This document shows positions 8,712 to 17,555 of a stretch of 64,000 nt of DNA, piece by piece. The stretch covers positions 3,033,001-3,097,000 of the forward strand of contig NZ_JAFHKM010000002.1 of assembly GCF_016937515.1 (NCBI RefSeq), given 5' to 3'. The position numbers and the translations under genes are program-made. The number at the start of each line of letters is the position of its first letter. Position 1 is the stretch's first letter. The stretch is from Cohnella algarum (GTDB taxonomy: Bacteria > Bacillota > Bacilli > Paenibacillales > Paenibacillaceae). Under the pieces are notes generated by a model. It did no database searches and was not told where the DNA came from. It saw only the letters and a list, made by a program, of their open reading frames with translations.

Positions 8712-10394
8712 ATGAAGAAGGCTTTCTGGAAGGAAGCGGTCGTTTATCAGATTTATCCGCGAAGCTTTATGGATTCGAATGGAGATGGCATCGGCGACAT
8801 TCCGGGCATTATTTCGAGGTTAAACTACTTGAAATTGTTGGGTGTCGACGTCATTTGGTTAAGCCCCGTGTATAAGTCGCCGAACGACGACAACGGATAC
8901 GATATCAGCGATTATCGAGCGATAATGGACGAGTTCGGCACGATGACGGATTGGGAAAGGTTGCTCTCCGCCATCCATGCCCGTGGAATGAAGCTGATCA
9001 TGGACTTGGTCGTGAACCACTCTTCGGACGAGCATGCCTGGTTCCTGGAGTCGCGTTCGTCGAAGTCCTCGCCGTACCGCGACTATTATATCTGGCGCTC
9101 AGGTCGCGAGGACGGACTCGAGCCGAACAACTGGGTCTCGTTCTTCGGCGGGTCTGCTTGGCAGTACGACGAAGCGACCGGCGAGTATTATCTTCATCTG
9201 TTTTCCAGGAAACAACCCGATTTGAACTGGGAGAACCCCGGGCTGCGGTCGGAAGTTTACGAGATGATGAAGTTTTGGTTGGACAAAGGCGTCGACGGTT
9301 TCCGAATGGACGTAATCAACTGCATCTCCAAGACACCGGGACTGCCGAGCGTAGGCAGCGACAGGATGGCATGGGGCGGGGAGCACTTTATGAATGGTCC
9401 CCGTATTCATGAATTTCTGCAGGAGATGAACCGTGAGGTGCTCTCCAAGTACGAGATCATGACGGTAGGCGAAATGCCCGGAGCAACCGTCGAACAAGCC
9501 AAGCTTTACACAGGCGAGGAACGCGGCGAACTGCAGATGGTGTTCCAATTCGAACATATGGACGTCGATTCGGGCCCTGGCGGTAAGTGGGACCTAAAGC
9601 CATGGACGTTGAAAGGGCTGCGCGACGTGCTTCATAAGTGGCAAGTCGGCTTGGCGGAGAACGGGTGGAACAGTCTATACTTGAACAACCACGACCAGCC
9701 TAGGATGGTCTCCCGGTTCGGCGATGACGGCCAATACAGAAAACAATCCGCCAAGATGCTTGCGACACTGTTGCACACGCTGAAGGGAACGCCGTACGTC
9801 TATCAGGGCGAAGAGTTGGGTATGACGAATGTGCGTTTCGAATCGATTGATCAATATCGTGACATCGAGACGTTGAACATGTATCGCGAATATGTCCAAG
9901 ATCGCGGGTTGAAGCCTGCCCTTGTGATGCAATCGATTTATGCAAAAGGGCGCGACAATGCGCGGACGCCTATGCAGTGGAATGATTCTCCGCATGCGGG
10001 TTTTACGACCGGAACGCCATGGATTGAAGTCAATCCCAATTATGAGACGATCAATGCGGAAGAAGCGCTGGCGGACCCGGAATCCATTTTCCATTATTAC
10101 CGCAGGCTGATTCAGCTTCGGAAAGAACACGATATCATGGTTTACGGTAGATATGACCTCATTCTAGAGGAGCATGAACGGATTTATGCCTATACCCGCA
10201 CGCTCGGCAAGGAGAAGTGGTTGATCATTTTGAATTTCTTCGCCGACGAGACGCTGTTTGAATTACCGGATCATTTGCGTCATCGGGATCGCGCTATCGT
10301 CATTTCGAACTATTCGGATACTGTTTCGCAGATACCGATCGATCGGCTGCTTCTTCGGCCGTATGAGGCGATCGTATATCGTCTGTTCACTTGA
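8712..10394 (+). CDS. GH13 oligo-1,6-glucosidase (isomaltase type)
   Basis: 560 residues, starting at the ATG at 8712 with TAGGAG 8 nt upstream. The TIM-barrel motifs of GH13 are all visible: DLVVNHSSDEH, GFRMDVIN with nucleophile D200, VGEMPG with acid/base E254, and NNHDQPR with D328. The residue after the nucleophile is Val. In this subfamily Val goes with alpha-1,6 specificity (oligo-1,6-glucosidase, isomaltase) and Thr with alpha-1,4. There is no signal peptide, so it should hydrolyse imported isomalto-oligosaccharides in the cytoplasm. This fits the alpha-1,6-glucan enzymes downstream. Confidence 0.93.
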   Translation: MKKAFWKEAVVYQIYPRSFMDSNGDGIGDIPGIISRLNYLKLLGVDVIWLSPVYKSPNDDNGYDISDYRAIMDEFGTMTDWERLLSAIHARGMKLIMDLVVNHSSDEHAWFLESRSSKSSPYRDYYIWRSGREDGLEPNNWVSFFGGSAWQYDEATGEYYLHLFSRKQPDLNWENPGLRSEVYEMMKFWLDKGVDGFRMDVINCISKTPGLPSVGSDRMAWGGEHFMNGPRIHEFLQEMNREVLSKYEIMTVGEMPGATVEQAKLYTGEERGELQMVFQFEHMDVDSGPGGKWDLKPWTLKGLRDVLHKWQVGLAENGWNSLYLNNHDQPRMVSRFGDDGQYRKQSAKMLATLLHTLKGTPYVYQGEELGMTNVRFESIDQYRDIETLNMYREYVQDRGLKPALVMQSIYAKGRDNARTPMQWNDSPHAGFTTGTPWIEVNPNYETINAEEALADPESIFHYYRRLIQLRKEHDIMVYGRYDLILEEHERIYAYTRTLGKEKWLIILNFFADETLFELPDHLRHRDRAIVISNYSDTVSQIPIDRLLLRPYEAIVYRLFT

Positions 10395-10499
10395 GGGCTT
10401 GGTGTACGATATTACCCGGAGTCATAATAATCGACACCTTCTGCGCGCAAGCCGAAATTGAAAAGGCAATGATGGAGAAATAGAACACCTTGATCGTAA

Positions 10500-10513
10500 T
10501 GCAAGCGGTTACC
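10500..10513 (+). promoter_or_regulatory. cre-like site upstream of the sugar importer
   Basis: TGCAAGCGGTTACC resembles the CcpA catabolite-responsive consensus TGWAANCGNTNWCA with two mismatches. It shares the 10-mer AAGCGGTTAC with a better site upstream of the large GH66 gene at 22678. It lies about 64 bp before the binding-protein start. Confidence 0.4.
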
Positions 10514-10576
10514 GATATTCTCCGCCTCAATCATAATAAAGTTGTACTCAAACAAATCGAGGGGAGATAAGCAACA

Positions 10577-11908
10577 ATGCAGAAGAAGAGAAAAGCATTA
10601 TTCGGCATGCTGGCCTTGATGCTGGTGTTCGCGCTCGCGGCTTGCGGCGGCGGCAACAACAATAACGGCGGCGGCACGAACACGGCCAACAGCGGCACCA
10701 ACGCTACAAACAACGGGGAAACGGCCGAGCCGGCGGAAAAAGTGACACTCGAGTACTGGCACACGTACAGCGACGCGGAAGAGAAAGTACTGGTGGAAAA
10801 GGTCAAGCCGGCGTTCGAAGCGGCTTACCCGAACATCACGCTCAACATCACCCGTATGCCTTACGAGGGACTCAAGCAGCAAGTCATTGCGGGCGTAGCC
10901 GGCGATGCGGCGCCCGACCTGATGCGGATGGACATTATCTGGGTTCCGGAGTTCGCCGCACAAGGCGCGCTTGCGGACGTTAGCAAATTCGAAGGTTTCG
11001 AGGAGCTGAAAGCCAGCGTATTCGAAGGCCCGATGGCAACCAACTACTACAATGAAGGCTACTACGGCGTACCCGTCAACACGAACACGAAGGTCGCAAT
11101 CTACAATAAGGACACGCTCGCAGCTGCCGGCCTGTCGGAAGCGCCGAAGACGATGGATGAGCTCGTGAAGGCTGCCGAGGCGCTGAAAGGTCAGGGCAAG
11201 TACGGCATCGGCATTTCCGGCATTCACGGTTGGGGCATGCTGCCTTGGTTCTGGAGCCTGGGCGGCACGGTCACGAACGAAGACTACACGAAAGTGGACG
11301 GTTATCTGAACAGCGATGCATCGGTCAAGGCGCTCGAAACGATCGTCGACTGGAACAATAAAGGTCTGGTACTGCCGGTTATGCTGGGCGGCGAGCCCAG
11401 CGCATGGGACGGTCTGATGAGCGGCGACTACCTGATGACCGATGACGGCCCATGGTTCTACAGCATCAAAATGGGCGAGAAAGAAGCGACCGGCTTCGAC
11501 CCGATGGAGAAAACGGTTCGCGGCCTGATGCCGGCCGGCGATGGAGGCAGCCTGTCTGTGATCGGCGGCGAGGACCTCGTCGTATTCGCCGGTTCGAAAC
11601 ATCCGGAAGAAGCTTGGACGTTCGCAAAATGGATGCTTTCGGAAGAGCCGCAGCTTATGATGGCGGAGCTCGGCTTGATCCCGACGAACAAGCAAGCTGC
11701 AGACAAAATGAAAGAAATGGACATTCCTTTCATCGATACGTATGTGCAACAGCTGGAAACGGCGCTGCCGCGCACGCCGATTCCGCAGTGGGGCGAACTG
11801 GAGGGCATCTTTAACCTTTCGCTCGAGAAAGCGATTCGCGGCGAAATGGCACCGAAGGACGCGCTGAACGAAGCGGTACAACAAATCGAAGCGATTCTGA
11901 ATAAGTAA
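10577..11908 (+). CDS. ABC sugar transporter solute-binding lipoprotein
   Basis: 443 residues. The signal peptide ends in the lipobox FALAACGGG, followed by an Asn/Gly/Thr-rich linker, so the protein is anchored to the outer membrane face. The mature part is a family 1 extracellular sugar-binding protein (LEYWHTYSDAEEKVL, AAPDLMRMDIIWVPEF, NTKVAIYNKDTL). The two permease genes follow directly. No ATPase gene is present, so a shared MsmX-type ATPase encoded elsewhere is likely. The neighbourhood suggests that it captures isomalto-oligosaccharides or cyclic dextrans. A paralogue is encoded at 19123 behind the two-component system. Confidence 0.93.
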   Translation: MQKKRKALFGMLALMLVFALAACGGGNNNNGGGTNTANSGTNATNNGETAEPAEKVTLEYWHTYSDAEEKVLVEKVKPAFEAAYPNITLNITRMPYEGLKQQVIAGVAGDAAPDLMRMDIIWVPEFAAQGALADVSKFEGFEELKASVFEGPMATNYYNEGYYGVPVNTNTKVAIYNKDTLAAAGLSEAPKTMDELVKAAEALKGQGKYGIGISGIHGWGMLPWFWSLGGTVTNEDYTKVDGYLNSDASVKALETIVDWNNKGLVLPVMLGGEPSAWDGLMSGDYLMTDDGPWFYSIKMGEKEATGFDPMEKTVRGLMPAGDGGSLSVIGGEDLVVFAGSKHPEEAWTFAKWMLSEEPQLMMAELGLIPTNKQAADKMKEMDIPFIDTYVQQLETALPRTPIPQWGELEGIFNLSLEKAIRGEMAPKDALNEAVQQIEAILNK

Positions 11909-11932
11909 GGCTGCTTAATCGGGCGGAAGAAG

Positions 11933-11964
11933 CTACTTCACCGGGCAACGCTGGCGTGAAGTAG
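11933..11964 (+). promoter_or_regulatory. Intercistronic stem-loop after the binding-protein gene
   Basis: CTACTTCAC at 11933-11941 pairs with 11956-11964 and there is no T-run. Such hairpins between binding-protein and permease genes often act as partial terminators or mRNA stabilisers, giving more binding protein than permease. Confidence 0.5.
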
Positions 11965-12008
11965 ATTCTTCATTCCCAACCTGCAAAGAACGAAAGGAGG
12001 AGATGCTC

Positions 12009-12959
12009 ATGTCCAGCCCCGTGCCGGTAAAGCAAGGTCAACCGATCCAGAAGACGAAAATCCAGACAGGGTTACGGCAATGGGCGGCCGTGCTGCCCTT
12101 TATCGCGATCGGCATCCTTGGGACGGCCGTATTCGTTATTTACCCGATGATCAAGAACATCATGGTCAGCTTTCAGGACTACAGCATCATGCCCAACGCC
12201 ACCAACGAATGGGTCGGCCTGGACAATTACAAAAAGGTATTTGACGATCCAAACGAAAGGTTTCTCATTGCCATCAAAAATACGTTTCTCAACGTAGTCG
12301 CAACGGTACCGATCAACTGGTTTTTGGCAATCTTTTTCGCCGTCTTAATCAATGCGAGGTTTGTCAAGTATAAAATCGCTTTCCGGACGATCTACTACTT
12401 ACCGATTGTTACGTCCTGGATTATCGTAGCGCTTCTGTTCAAGTATTTGTTCGCCGACGGCGACGGCGGTTTCGTCAACTTTATCCTGCACAAGCAACTC
12501 GGTCTGATCTCGGAACCAATTGCATGGAGAAGCCAGTACTGGACCGGCATGCTCCTGATTTGGATATTCCACATCTGGAAGACGGTCGGCTGGGGCGTCG
12601 TCATTTACTTGGCCGCGCTGCAAGGCGTGCCGAGAGATCTCTACGAAGCAGCAGACATCGACGGGGCAGGCGCCATTCAGAAGTTCTGGAGCATCACGAT
12701 CCCGGTTCTTAGGCCGATTACCGTGTTCGTCCTGATCAACTTGATTAACGGTGCGTTCGGCTTCTTCCCGCAAGTGTACTTCGTCACGGGCGGCGGTCCG
12801 ATGAACCAGACCCAAGTTATTCCGAGTTTGATTTATATCGAAGCATTCTCGAATCTGAAGTTTGGTCCTGCTTCGGCAATGGGCGTTATGATGGGGATCA
12901 TGGTCTTCTTGCTGACGTATTCGCAAATGAAAAAAATCGGAAGACAACGAATGTTCTAA
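12009..12959 (+). CDS. ABC sugar transporter permease (MalF type)
   Basis: About 316 residues. The ATG at 12009 lies 8 nt after AAAGGAGG. An ATG at 12003 is too close to it. Six hydrophobic segments are expected, including AAVLPFIAIGILGTAVFVIY near the start. The cytoplasmic loop YEAADIDGAGAIQKFWSITIP contains the EAA motif that contacts the ATPase. It pairs with the next permease and the binding protein at 10577 to form a carbohydrate importer. Confidence 0.93.
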   Translation: MSSPVPVKQGQPIQKTKIQTGLRQWAAVLPFIAIGILGTAVFVIYPMIKNIMVSFQDYSIMPNATNEWVGLDNYKKVFDDPNERFLIAIKNTFLNVVATVPINWFLAIFFAVLINARFVKYKIAFRTIYYLPIVTSWIIVALLFKYLFADGDGGFVNFILHKQLGLISEPIAWRSQYWTGMLLIWIFHIWKTVGWGVVIYLAALQGVPRDLYEAADIDGAGAIQKFWSITIPVLRPITVFVLINLINGAFGFFPQVYFVTGGGPMNQTQVIPSLIYIEAFSNLKFGPASAMGVMMGIMVFLLTYSQMKKIGRQRMF

Positions 12960-12971
12960 GGAGGAGCGCAA

Positions 12972-13805
12972 ATGAAAACCCCGTTACTCGCAAAGGTTAT
13001 CGTCTATGCCGTCATTATCATAGGCGCTCTCCTGTTCGTGTTTCCCTTTATTTATATGATCTTGACAACGTTCTTCCTCGGCACCAATACGTTGCCGAAG
13101 CCCGACCAAGTCTTCGCTGTCACCCCGAACTTGACGAACTATGTGACGGTTTGGAACAAAAACAATTTCGTCAATTATTTCATGAACAGCGTAATCGTCA
13201 CATCCGTCGCAATGGTCGGTTCGTTGTTCCTAGGCGCGTTGACCGCCTACGGGTTCGCCCGCTTTTCTTTCCCCGGTAAGGAAGTGATCTTTCGACTGTT
13301 CCTGCTTACGATGTTCATACCAGGCGTCATTAATATTATTCCGACGTTTATCATCGTGAAGGACCTCGGGCTTGTCAACACGTACAGTGGTTTGTGGCTC
13401 GTCTATATCGCGGGGGGCGTCGTCGGGAATTTGTTCTTCCTCCGCGGTTTCTTCGAAAGCATACCGAAAGAACTGGAAGAATCCGTGTTGATTGACGGCG
13501 GCGGCAACTGGCGCATTTTCTGGAACATTTATTTACCACAGTCGCTGCCCGCGATGGGAACCTTGGCTATCTTCATTTTCCAAGGCACTTGGGAGGAATA
13601 TTTCCTTGCGCTCACGCTCATTAAGAGCGAAGCGCTGCGGACGCTGCCGATCGCGATACTGATGTTCAACGACAAGTATGCGACCAACTACGGTCAAGTG
13701 TTCGCCGCTTCGCTCATCGCGCTGCTCCCCGTCATGCTGATCTATATGACGTTCCAAAAGAAATTCGTACAGTCCGGCTTCAACGAGGGCGGCGTGAAAG
13801 GATAA
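12972..13805 (+). CDS. ABC sugar transporter permease (MalG type)
   Basis: 277 residues with AAGGAGG upstream of the ATG. The N-terminal membrane segment is IVYAVIIIGALLFVFPFIYM. The EAA loop is present near ESVLIDGGGNWRIFWNIYLP. It is the second membrane subunit of the importer, 12 bp after the first permease and 26 bp before the GH66 gene, so the whole set is probably one operon. Confidence 0.93.
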   Translation: MKTPLLAKVIVYAVIIIGALLFVFPFIYMILTTFFLGTNTLPKPDQVFAVTPNLTNYVTVWNKNNFVNYFMNSVIVTSVAMVGSLFLGALTAYGFARFSFPGKEVIFRLFLLTMFIPGVINIIPTFIIVKDLGLVNTYSGLWLVYIAGGVVGNLFFLRGFFESIPKELEESVLIDGGGNWRIFWNIYLPQSLPAMGTLAIFIFQGTWEEYFLALTLIKSEALRTLPIAILMFNDKYATNYGQVFAASLIALLPVMLIYMTFQKKFVQSGFNEGGVKG

Positions 13806-13831
13806 CAAACCCAAGGGAGTCAACCAATATC

Positions 13832-15619
13832 ATGAAATCAAGACGAATGCGCACAGCCTTGATCGGTTCCAAGTTGACGATCGCAGCTCTATTGCTTGCC
13901 TCCTGCACCGCGAATCAAGGACCGATCGAACCTACGGAAGCCGAAGAAGCACAGATCCTGACGTACGTAACAACTGATAAAGCGCGTTATGCGCCGGGCG
14001 ACAAGATACAATACAACTTGAAATTGGCATCTTCGCAGGAAGGAGGCAAGATACGCGTCCAATACCGGCACCTCGATGAGGTCATCGAAGAGAAGGCCTT
14101 GAATTGGGACGGGTCGCCTGAACTAACGTGGGAGTGGACGCCGCCGACGGACGATTTCAAAGGGTATATGACTGAGATTTATTTGGAACAGGATAAAGAT
14201 ATCGTCGACCATGAGAACATTGCCGTTGATGTGTCTTCCGATTGGGGCAAGTTCCCTCGATACGGTTATTTGGCTGATTTCATGGCCATGGACGACGCTG
14301 AACAGGCAGCGGTCATCGAGCGCTTAAATCGATTCCGGATTAACGGCCTCCAGTTCTACGACTGGCAATGGAAGCACCACATCCCGCTAAAGACGGATAG
14401 CGGCAAGCCGGCGGCCGAATGGCCGGATATCGCCAACCGACCCGTGTCGTTCGACACCGTCAAGCGATATATTGACCTTGCGCACGGCAAAAATATGAAG
14501 GCGATGAATTACAATTTATTATTCGGCGCATACGAAGATGCAGAGCAAGACGGCGTCAAGCGGGAGTGGGGACTTTTCAAGGATCCGCTCGGCCGCAATC
14601 AAGACCATCACCCGCTGCCGGACAGTTGGGCAAGCAATATTATGCTGGTCAATCCGGCGAACGAAGAATGGCAGCAATACTTGTTCCGGACGGAGAAAGA
14701 AACGTTCGAGCATCTGCCGTTCGATGGTTGGCACGTCGATCAACTAGGGGATCGCGGCACGCTGTACGATGCAGAGGGGAATAAGGTAAATCTTCAGGAA
14801 GCTTACGCATCATTCCTGCTTGCTGCAAAAGAAGCGGTCGACGTCGATTATGTCATGAATGCCGTCGGTCAGTTCGGGCAAGCGTTCATTGCCCAGACGC
14901 CGGTCAAATTCTTGTACACCGAAGTATGGGGCGGCCACCCGCAATTTCGGAATCTGAAGGAAATTGTTGATCAGAATCTCAAGTTCAGCAAGGGAAAGCT
15001 GAATACCGTCTTCGCCGCTTATATGAACTATAACTATTCCAATAGCCAGGGCGAATTTAACGCGCCGGGCGTCCTGCTCGCGGATGCCGTCATGTTCGCA
15101 TCGGGTGCATCTCACCTCGAACTGGGCGAAAACATGTTGTCTAAGGAATATTTCCCGCACAAAAACCTAAAGATTACGGAAGAGCTTGAGCGTCAGTTGA
15201 CGGTTTATTATGATTTCCTGACAGCCTATCAGAATTTGCTCCGGGATGGCGTCGAAGAAATCGAGATTCCGGTTACGTCGACCGTCATCGGATTGTCGAC
15301 GCAGCCCGAATCGGGTAAGGTGTGGCAGTTCGCCAAGCGCAAAGGCGACCAGGATATCCTCCACCTGATCAACTTTACTTCCGCCACGACGATGGAGTGG
15401 AACGATACGAATGCGACGCAGGCAGAACCGCAACTCATCTCGGATCTTGCCGTGAGTGTCGAAACGGATCGCAAGGTACGTGCGGTATGGATGGCTACTC
15501 CTGATCTATACGGGGGTTCACCGGTACAATTGGAATTCGAGCAGCGGGACGATCAGGTCGAATTGGGCCTGCCAACCCTGAAGTATTGGGACATGATTGT
15601 AATTGAATACGAATCGTGA
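13832..15619 (+). CDS. GH66 dextranase-like lipoprotein
   Basis: 595 residues. The signal peptide ends in the lipobox LLLASC, so the enzyme should be tethered to the cell surface. The GH66 signature is clear: AVDVSSDWGKFPRYGYL, RFRINGLQFYDWQWKHH, and FDGWHVDQLGDRG with the probable nucleophile D303. The probable acid/base E364 lies in FLYTEVWGG. The chain then runs through YMNYNYSNSQGEFNAPGVLL directly into FASGASHLELG, with no inserted binding domain. That layout is the one of dextranases and differs from cycloisomaltooligosaccharide glucanotransferases (CITases), which carry an inserted CBM35. It probably cuts alpha-1,6-glucan next to the importer encoded just upstream. The exact product cannot be read from sequence. 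Confidence 0.9.
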   Translation: MKSRRMRTALIGSKLTIAALLLASCTANQGPIEPTEAEEAQILTYVTTDKARYAPGDKIQYNLKLASSQEGGKIRVQYRHLDEVIEEKALNWDGSPELTWEWTPPTDDFKGYMTEIYLEQDKDIVDHENIAVDVSSDWGKFPRYGYLADFMAMDDAEQAAVIERLNRFRINGLQFYDWQWKHHIPLKTDSGKPAAEWPDIANRPVSFDTVKRYIDLAHGKNMKAMNYNLLFGAYEDAEQDGVKREWGLFKDPLGRNQDHHPLPDSWASNIMLVNPANEEWQQYLFRTEKETFEHLPFDGWHVDQLGDRGTLYDAEGNKVNLQEAYASFLLAAKEAVDVDYVMNAVGQFGQAFIAQTPVKFLYTEVWGGHPQFRNLKEIVDQNLKFSKGKLNTVFAAYMNYNYSNSQGEFNAPGVLLADAVMFASGASHLELGENMLSKEYFPHKNLKITEELERQLTVYYDFLTAYQNLLRDGVEEIEIPVTSTVIGLSTQPESGKVWQFAKRKGDQDILHLINFTSATTMEWNDTNATQAEPQLISDLAVSVETDRKVRAVWMATPDLYGGSPVQLEFEQRDDQVELGLPTLKYWDMIVIEYES

Positions 15620-15636
15620 GGAATGCGACGAACGAT

Positions 15637-15662
15637 AAGACGCCGAAACAGGGCGTCTTTCC
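15637..15662 (+). terminator. Weak terminator-like hairpin
   Basis: AAGACGCC at 15637-15644 pairs with 15652-15659, followed by a short T-run and CC. It separates the importer-GH66 operon from the kinase gene. Confidence 0.5.
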
Positions 15663-15695
15663 GTCGTTGCGGGCGCACTAGGGAAATATTGTTTT

Positions 15696-15723
15696 TTGCC
15701 CTGAACCGGCGTTCCACTACAAT
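15696..15723 (+). promoter_or_regulatory. Probable promoter of the kinase-regulator-binding protein operon
   Basis: TTGCCC at 15696 and TACAAT at 15718 are spaced by 16 bp. They lie 27 bp upstream of the kinase start codon, which has a GGGAGGT ribosome binding site. Confidence 0.45.
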
Positions 15724-15749
15724 AGAGTCAGAAGGGAGGTCCGCGAGAT

Positions 15750-17555
15750 ATGAATCATCGGCCGGCGATACGCATGTCGTTTACTACTCGAATGGTTTTG
15801 GCTTTCGTGCTCGTTATACTGATCCCGACCACATTTACGAGTTTCTCGTTCTATCTAACGGCTGGGGGTACCGTGAAGCAAAATGTCCGCGAATCCTCCA
15901 TCCAAATTGCTCGGCAAGGGGCAGACGCGCTGTCATTCATCTTGAACGCGGGGAGCGACATTTCCGATCTGATCTACAGCGACCGGCGAATTCAGCAAGT
16001 CGTTGCATCCAGTCCGAAAACCATCACGGATTTGACTGATTGGATCGAAGACGAGGAATACATGAAGTCTTATTTGAACAATGTTGTCTATTCCAGCTCG
16101 TTCGTTAACATTGCGTACATTCTTAAAGATGACGAGACTGGCTGGGGGAGCGGCGCATTCTCCAAAATCAAACTTGCGGAATACGATCTGCTTCAACAAT
16201 CCTGGACAGCCGAGGCCCGGATGAAGCAGGGCGGACTCGTATGGGGATGGGTCCAGGCAGACAGTCTGAGCAATGGTGGAGACTATACCGAAATGGTGCT
16301 TCCGATCGGGCGCGCGATGATTGACTTCCAAGCCGATAAAATGATTGGTTACGTGCTCGTAAACCTGAACGGTCGATCTTTGATTGATAAAGTGAAAGAG
16401 ATGAAGTTAGGGCGGACGGGGCAATTCATCGTCGTGAACGAAGAAGCGCAGATCATGATTGCTTCCGATCGCGGACATATCGGCAAAATCGTGCCGAACC
16501 TCGAACTCCGAAACCGAATTCTCGGAAACGAATTGGTCGAATTTGAATTTAATCACGAGGGCATCCGTCACTACGGCGTCAAGCAAATGTTGAGCAACGG
16601 TTGGATTCTCGTAGGGACGGTGCCCGTTGCCGAGATTACGGAGAAACTAAGCTCGTTACAGCGCAACGCACTCCTCTCCTTCGGTGGATTTACGTTGCTT
16701 GGGATCGCAGTGGGCCTTATTGTCGCGAATCGTGTTACGTTTCCCATTAAACGTCTGACGATGCAGATGAAGCTGGTACAGAAAGGCGATTTGTCCGTTC
16801 GTTCAGATGTGATGTCGGGAGATGAAATCGGGCTATTGAGCCATCAATTCAATAAGATGATTTCGGACATTAACCAGTTGATGGATCAGGTGGCACGGGA
16901 ACAGCAACAAAAGCAGGATGCGGAACTTCGTGCAGTTATCCACCGGATTAACCCCCATTTTCTCTTCAATACGCTCGGTACGATAAGATGGTTGATTAAA
17001 TACGGCGAATCGGAGAAGGCATACGAAGGTATTTCGGCGCTTACTAGGCTGCTGGAGGCCAATATGGGGCGGCAAGGAAACTTCGTAACCATTCAAGAAG
17101 AGCTCGACATTATCGAGAAATATCTGGTGATACTTGAACTTCGCTATAATCGGGAATTTAAGTTAGTTGTCCGGATGGACCAAGAAGCTTCGTCATTTAT
17201 CATTCCGCGGATGCTGATTCAACCGTTGGTCGAGAACGCGATCTTTCACGGCATTGTGCCAATGGATAAGGACGGCGTGATAGAGGTAAATGTCGTTAAA
17301 TCGGGAGAAGCCGTCGAAATATCCGTGAAAGATAATGGGGGCGGGATTCTGCCGGAGAAATCGTGGCTTGTAGAATCAGTAGGTTCTGCAGTCGAATCCG
17401 GCCAAACCGGAATCGGGTTGCGACATGTCCACGAAAGCATTGAATTGTACTATGCCCGCGGGTCAAGTTTATCGCTCGAGCTAGGGAAAGACGGTGTGAT
17501 TGCCCGGATTGTACTGTGTGCCAGACCGGATCAGCTGGGAGGAGAATTATCATGA
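15750..17555 (+). CDS. YesM-type sensor histidine kinase
   Basis: 601 residues. A membrane segment near residues 12-32, an extracytoplasmic sensing region (about 35-300, dCACHE-like) and a second membrane segment (LSFGGFTLLGIAVGLIVANRV) are followed by a HAMP domain. The phosphoacceptor histidine is H403 in RINPHFLFNTL, the signature of the His_kinase/LytS-YesM family. The ATP-binding part carries KDNGGGI and TGIGLRHVHE. The stop overlaps the response-regulator start (ATGA). Its context suggests control of the alpha-1,6-glucan genes, with ligand sensing through the binding protein at 19123. Confidence 0.92.
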   Translation: MNHRPAIRMSFTTRMVLAFVLVILIPTTFTSFSFYLTAGGTVKQNVRESSIQIARQGADALSFILNAGSDISDLIYSDRRIQQVVASSPKTITDLTDWIEDEEYMKSYLNNVVYSSSFVNIAYILKDDETGWGSGAFSKIKLAEYDLLQQSWTAEARMKQGGLVWGWVQADSLSNGGDYTEMVLPIGRAMIDFQADKMIGYVLVNLNGRSLIDKVKEMKLGRTGQFIVVNEEAQIMIASDRGHIGKIVPNLELRNRILGNELVEFEFNHEGIRHYGVKQMLSNGWILVGTVPVAEITEKLSSLQRNALLSFGGFTLLGIAVGLIVANRVTFPIKRLTMQMKLVQKGDLSVRSDVMSGDEIGLLSHQFNKMISDINQLMDQVAREQQQKQDAELRAVIHRINPHFLFNTLGTIRWLIKYGESEKAYEGISALTRLLEANMGRQGNFVTIQEELDIIEKYLVILELRYNREFKLVVRMDQEASSFIIPRMLIQPLVENAIFHGIVPMDKDGVIEVNVVKSGEAVEISVKDNGGGILPEKSWLVESVGSAVESGQTGIGLRHVHESIELYYARGSSLSLELGKDGVIARIVLCARPDQLGGELS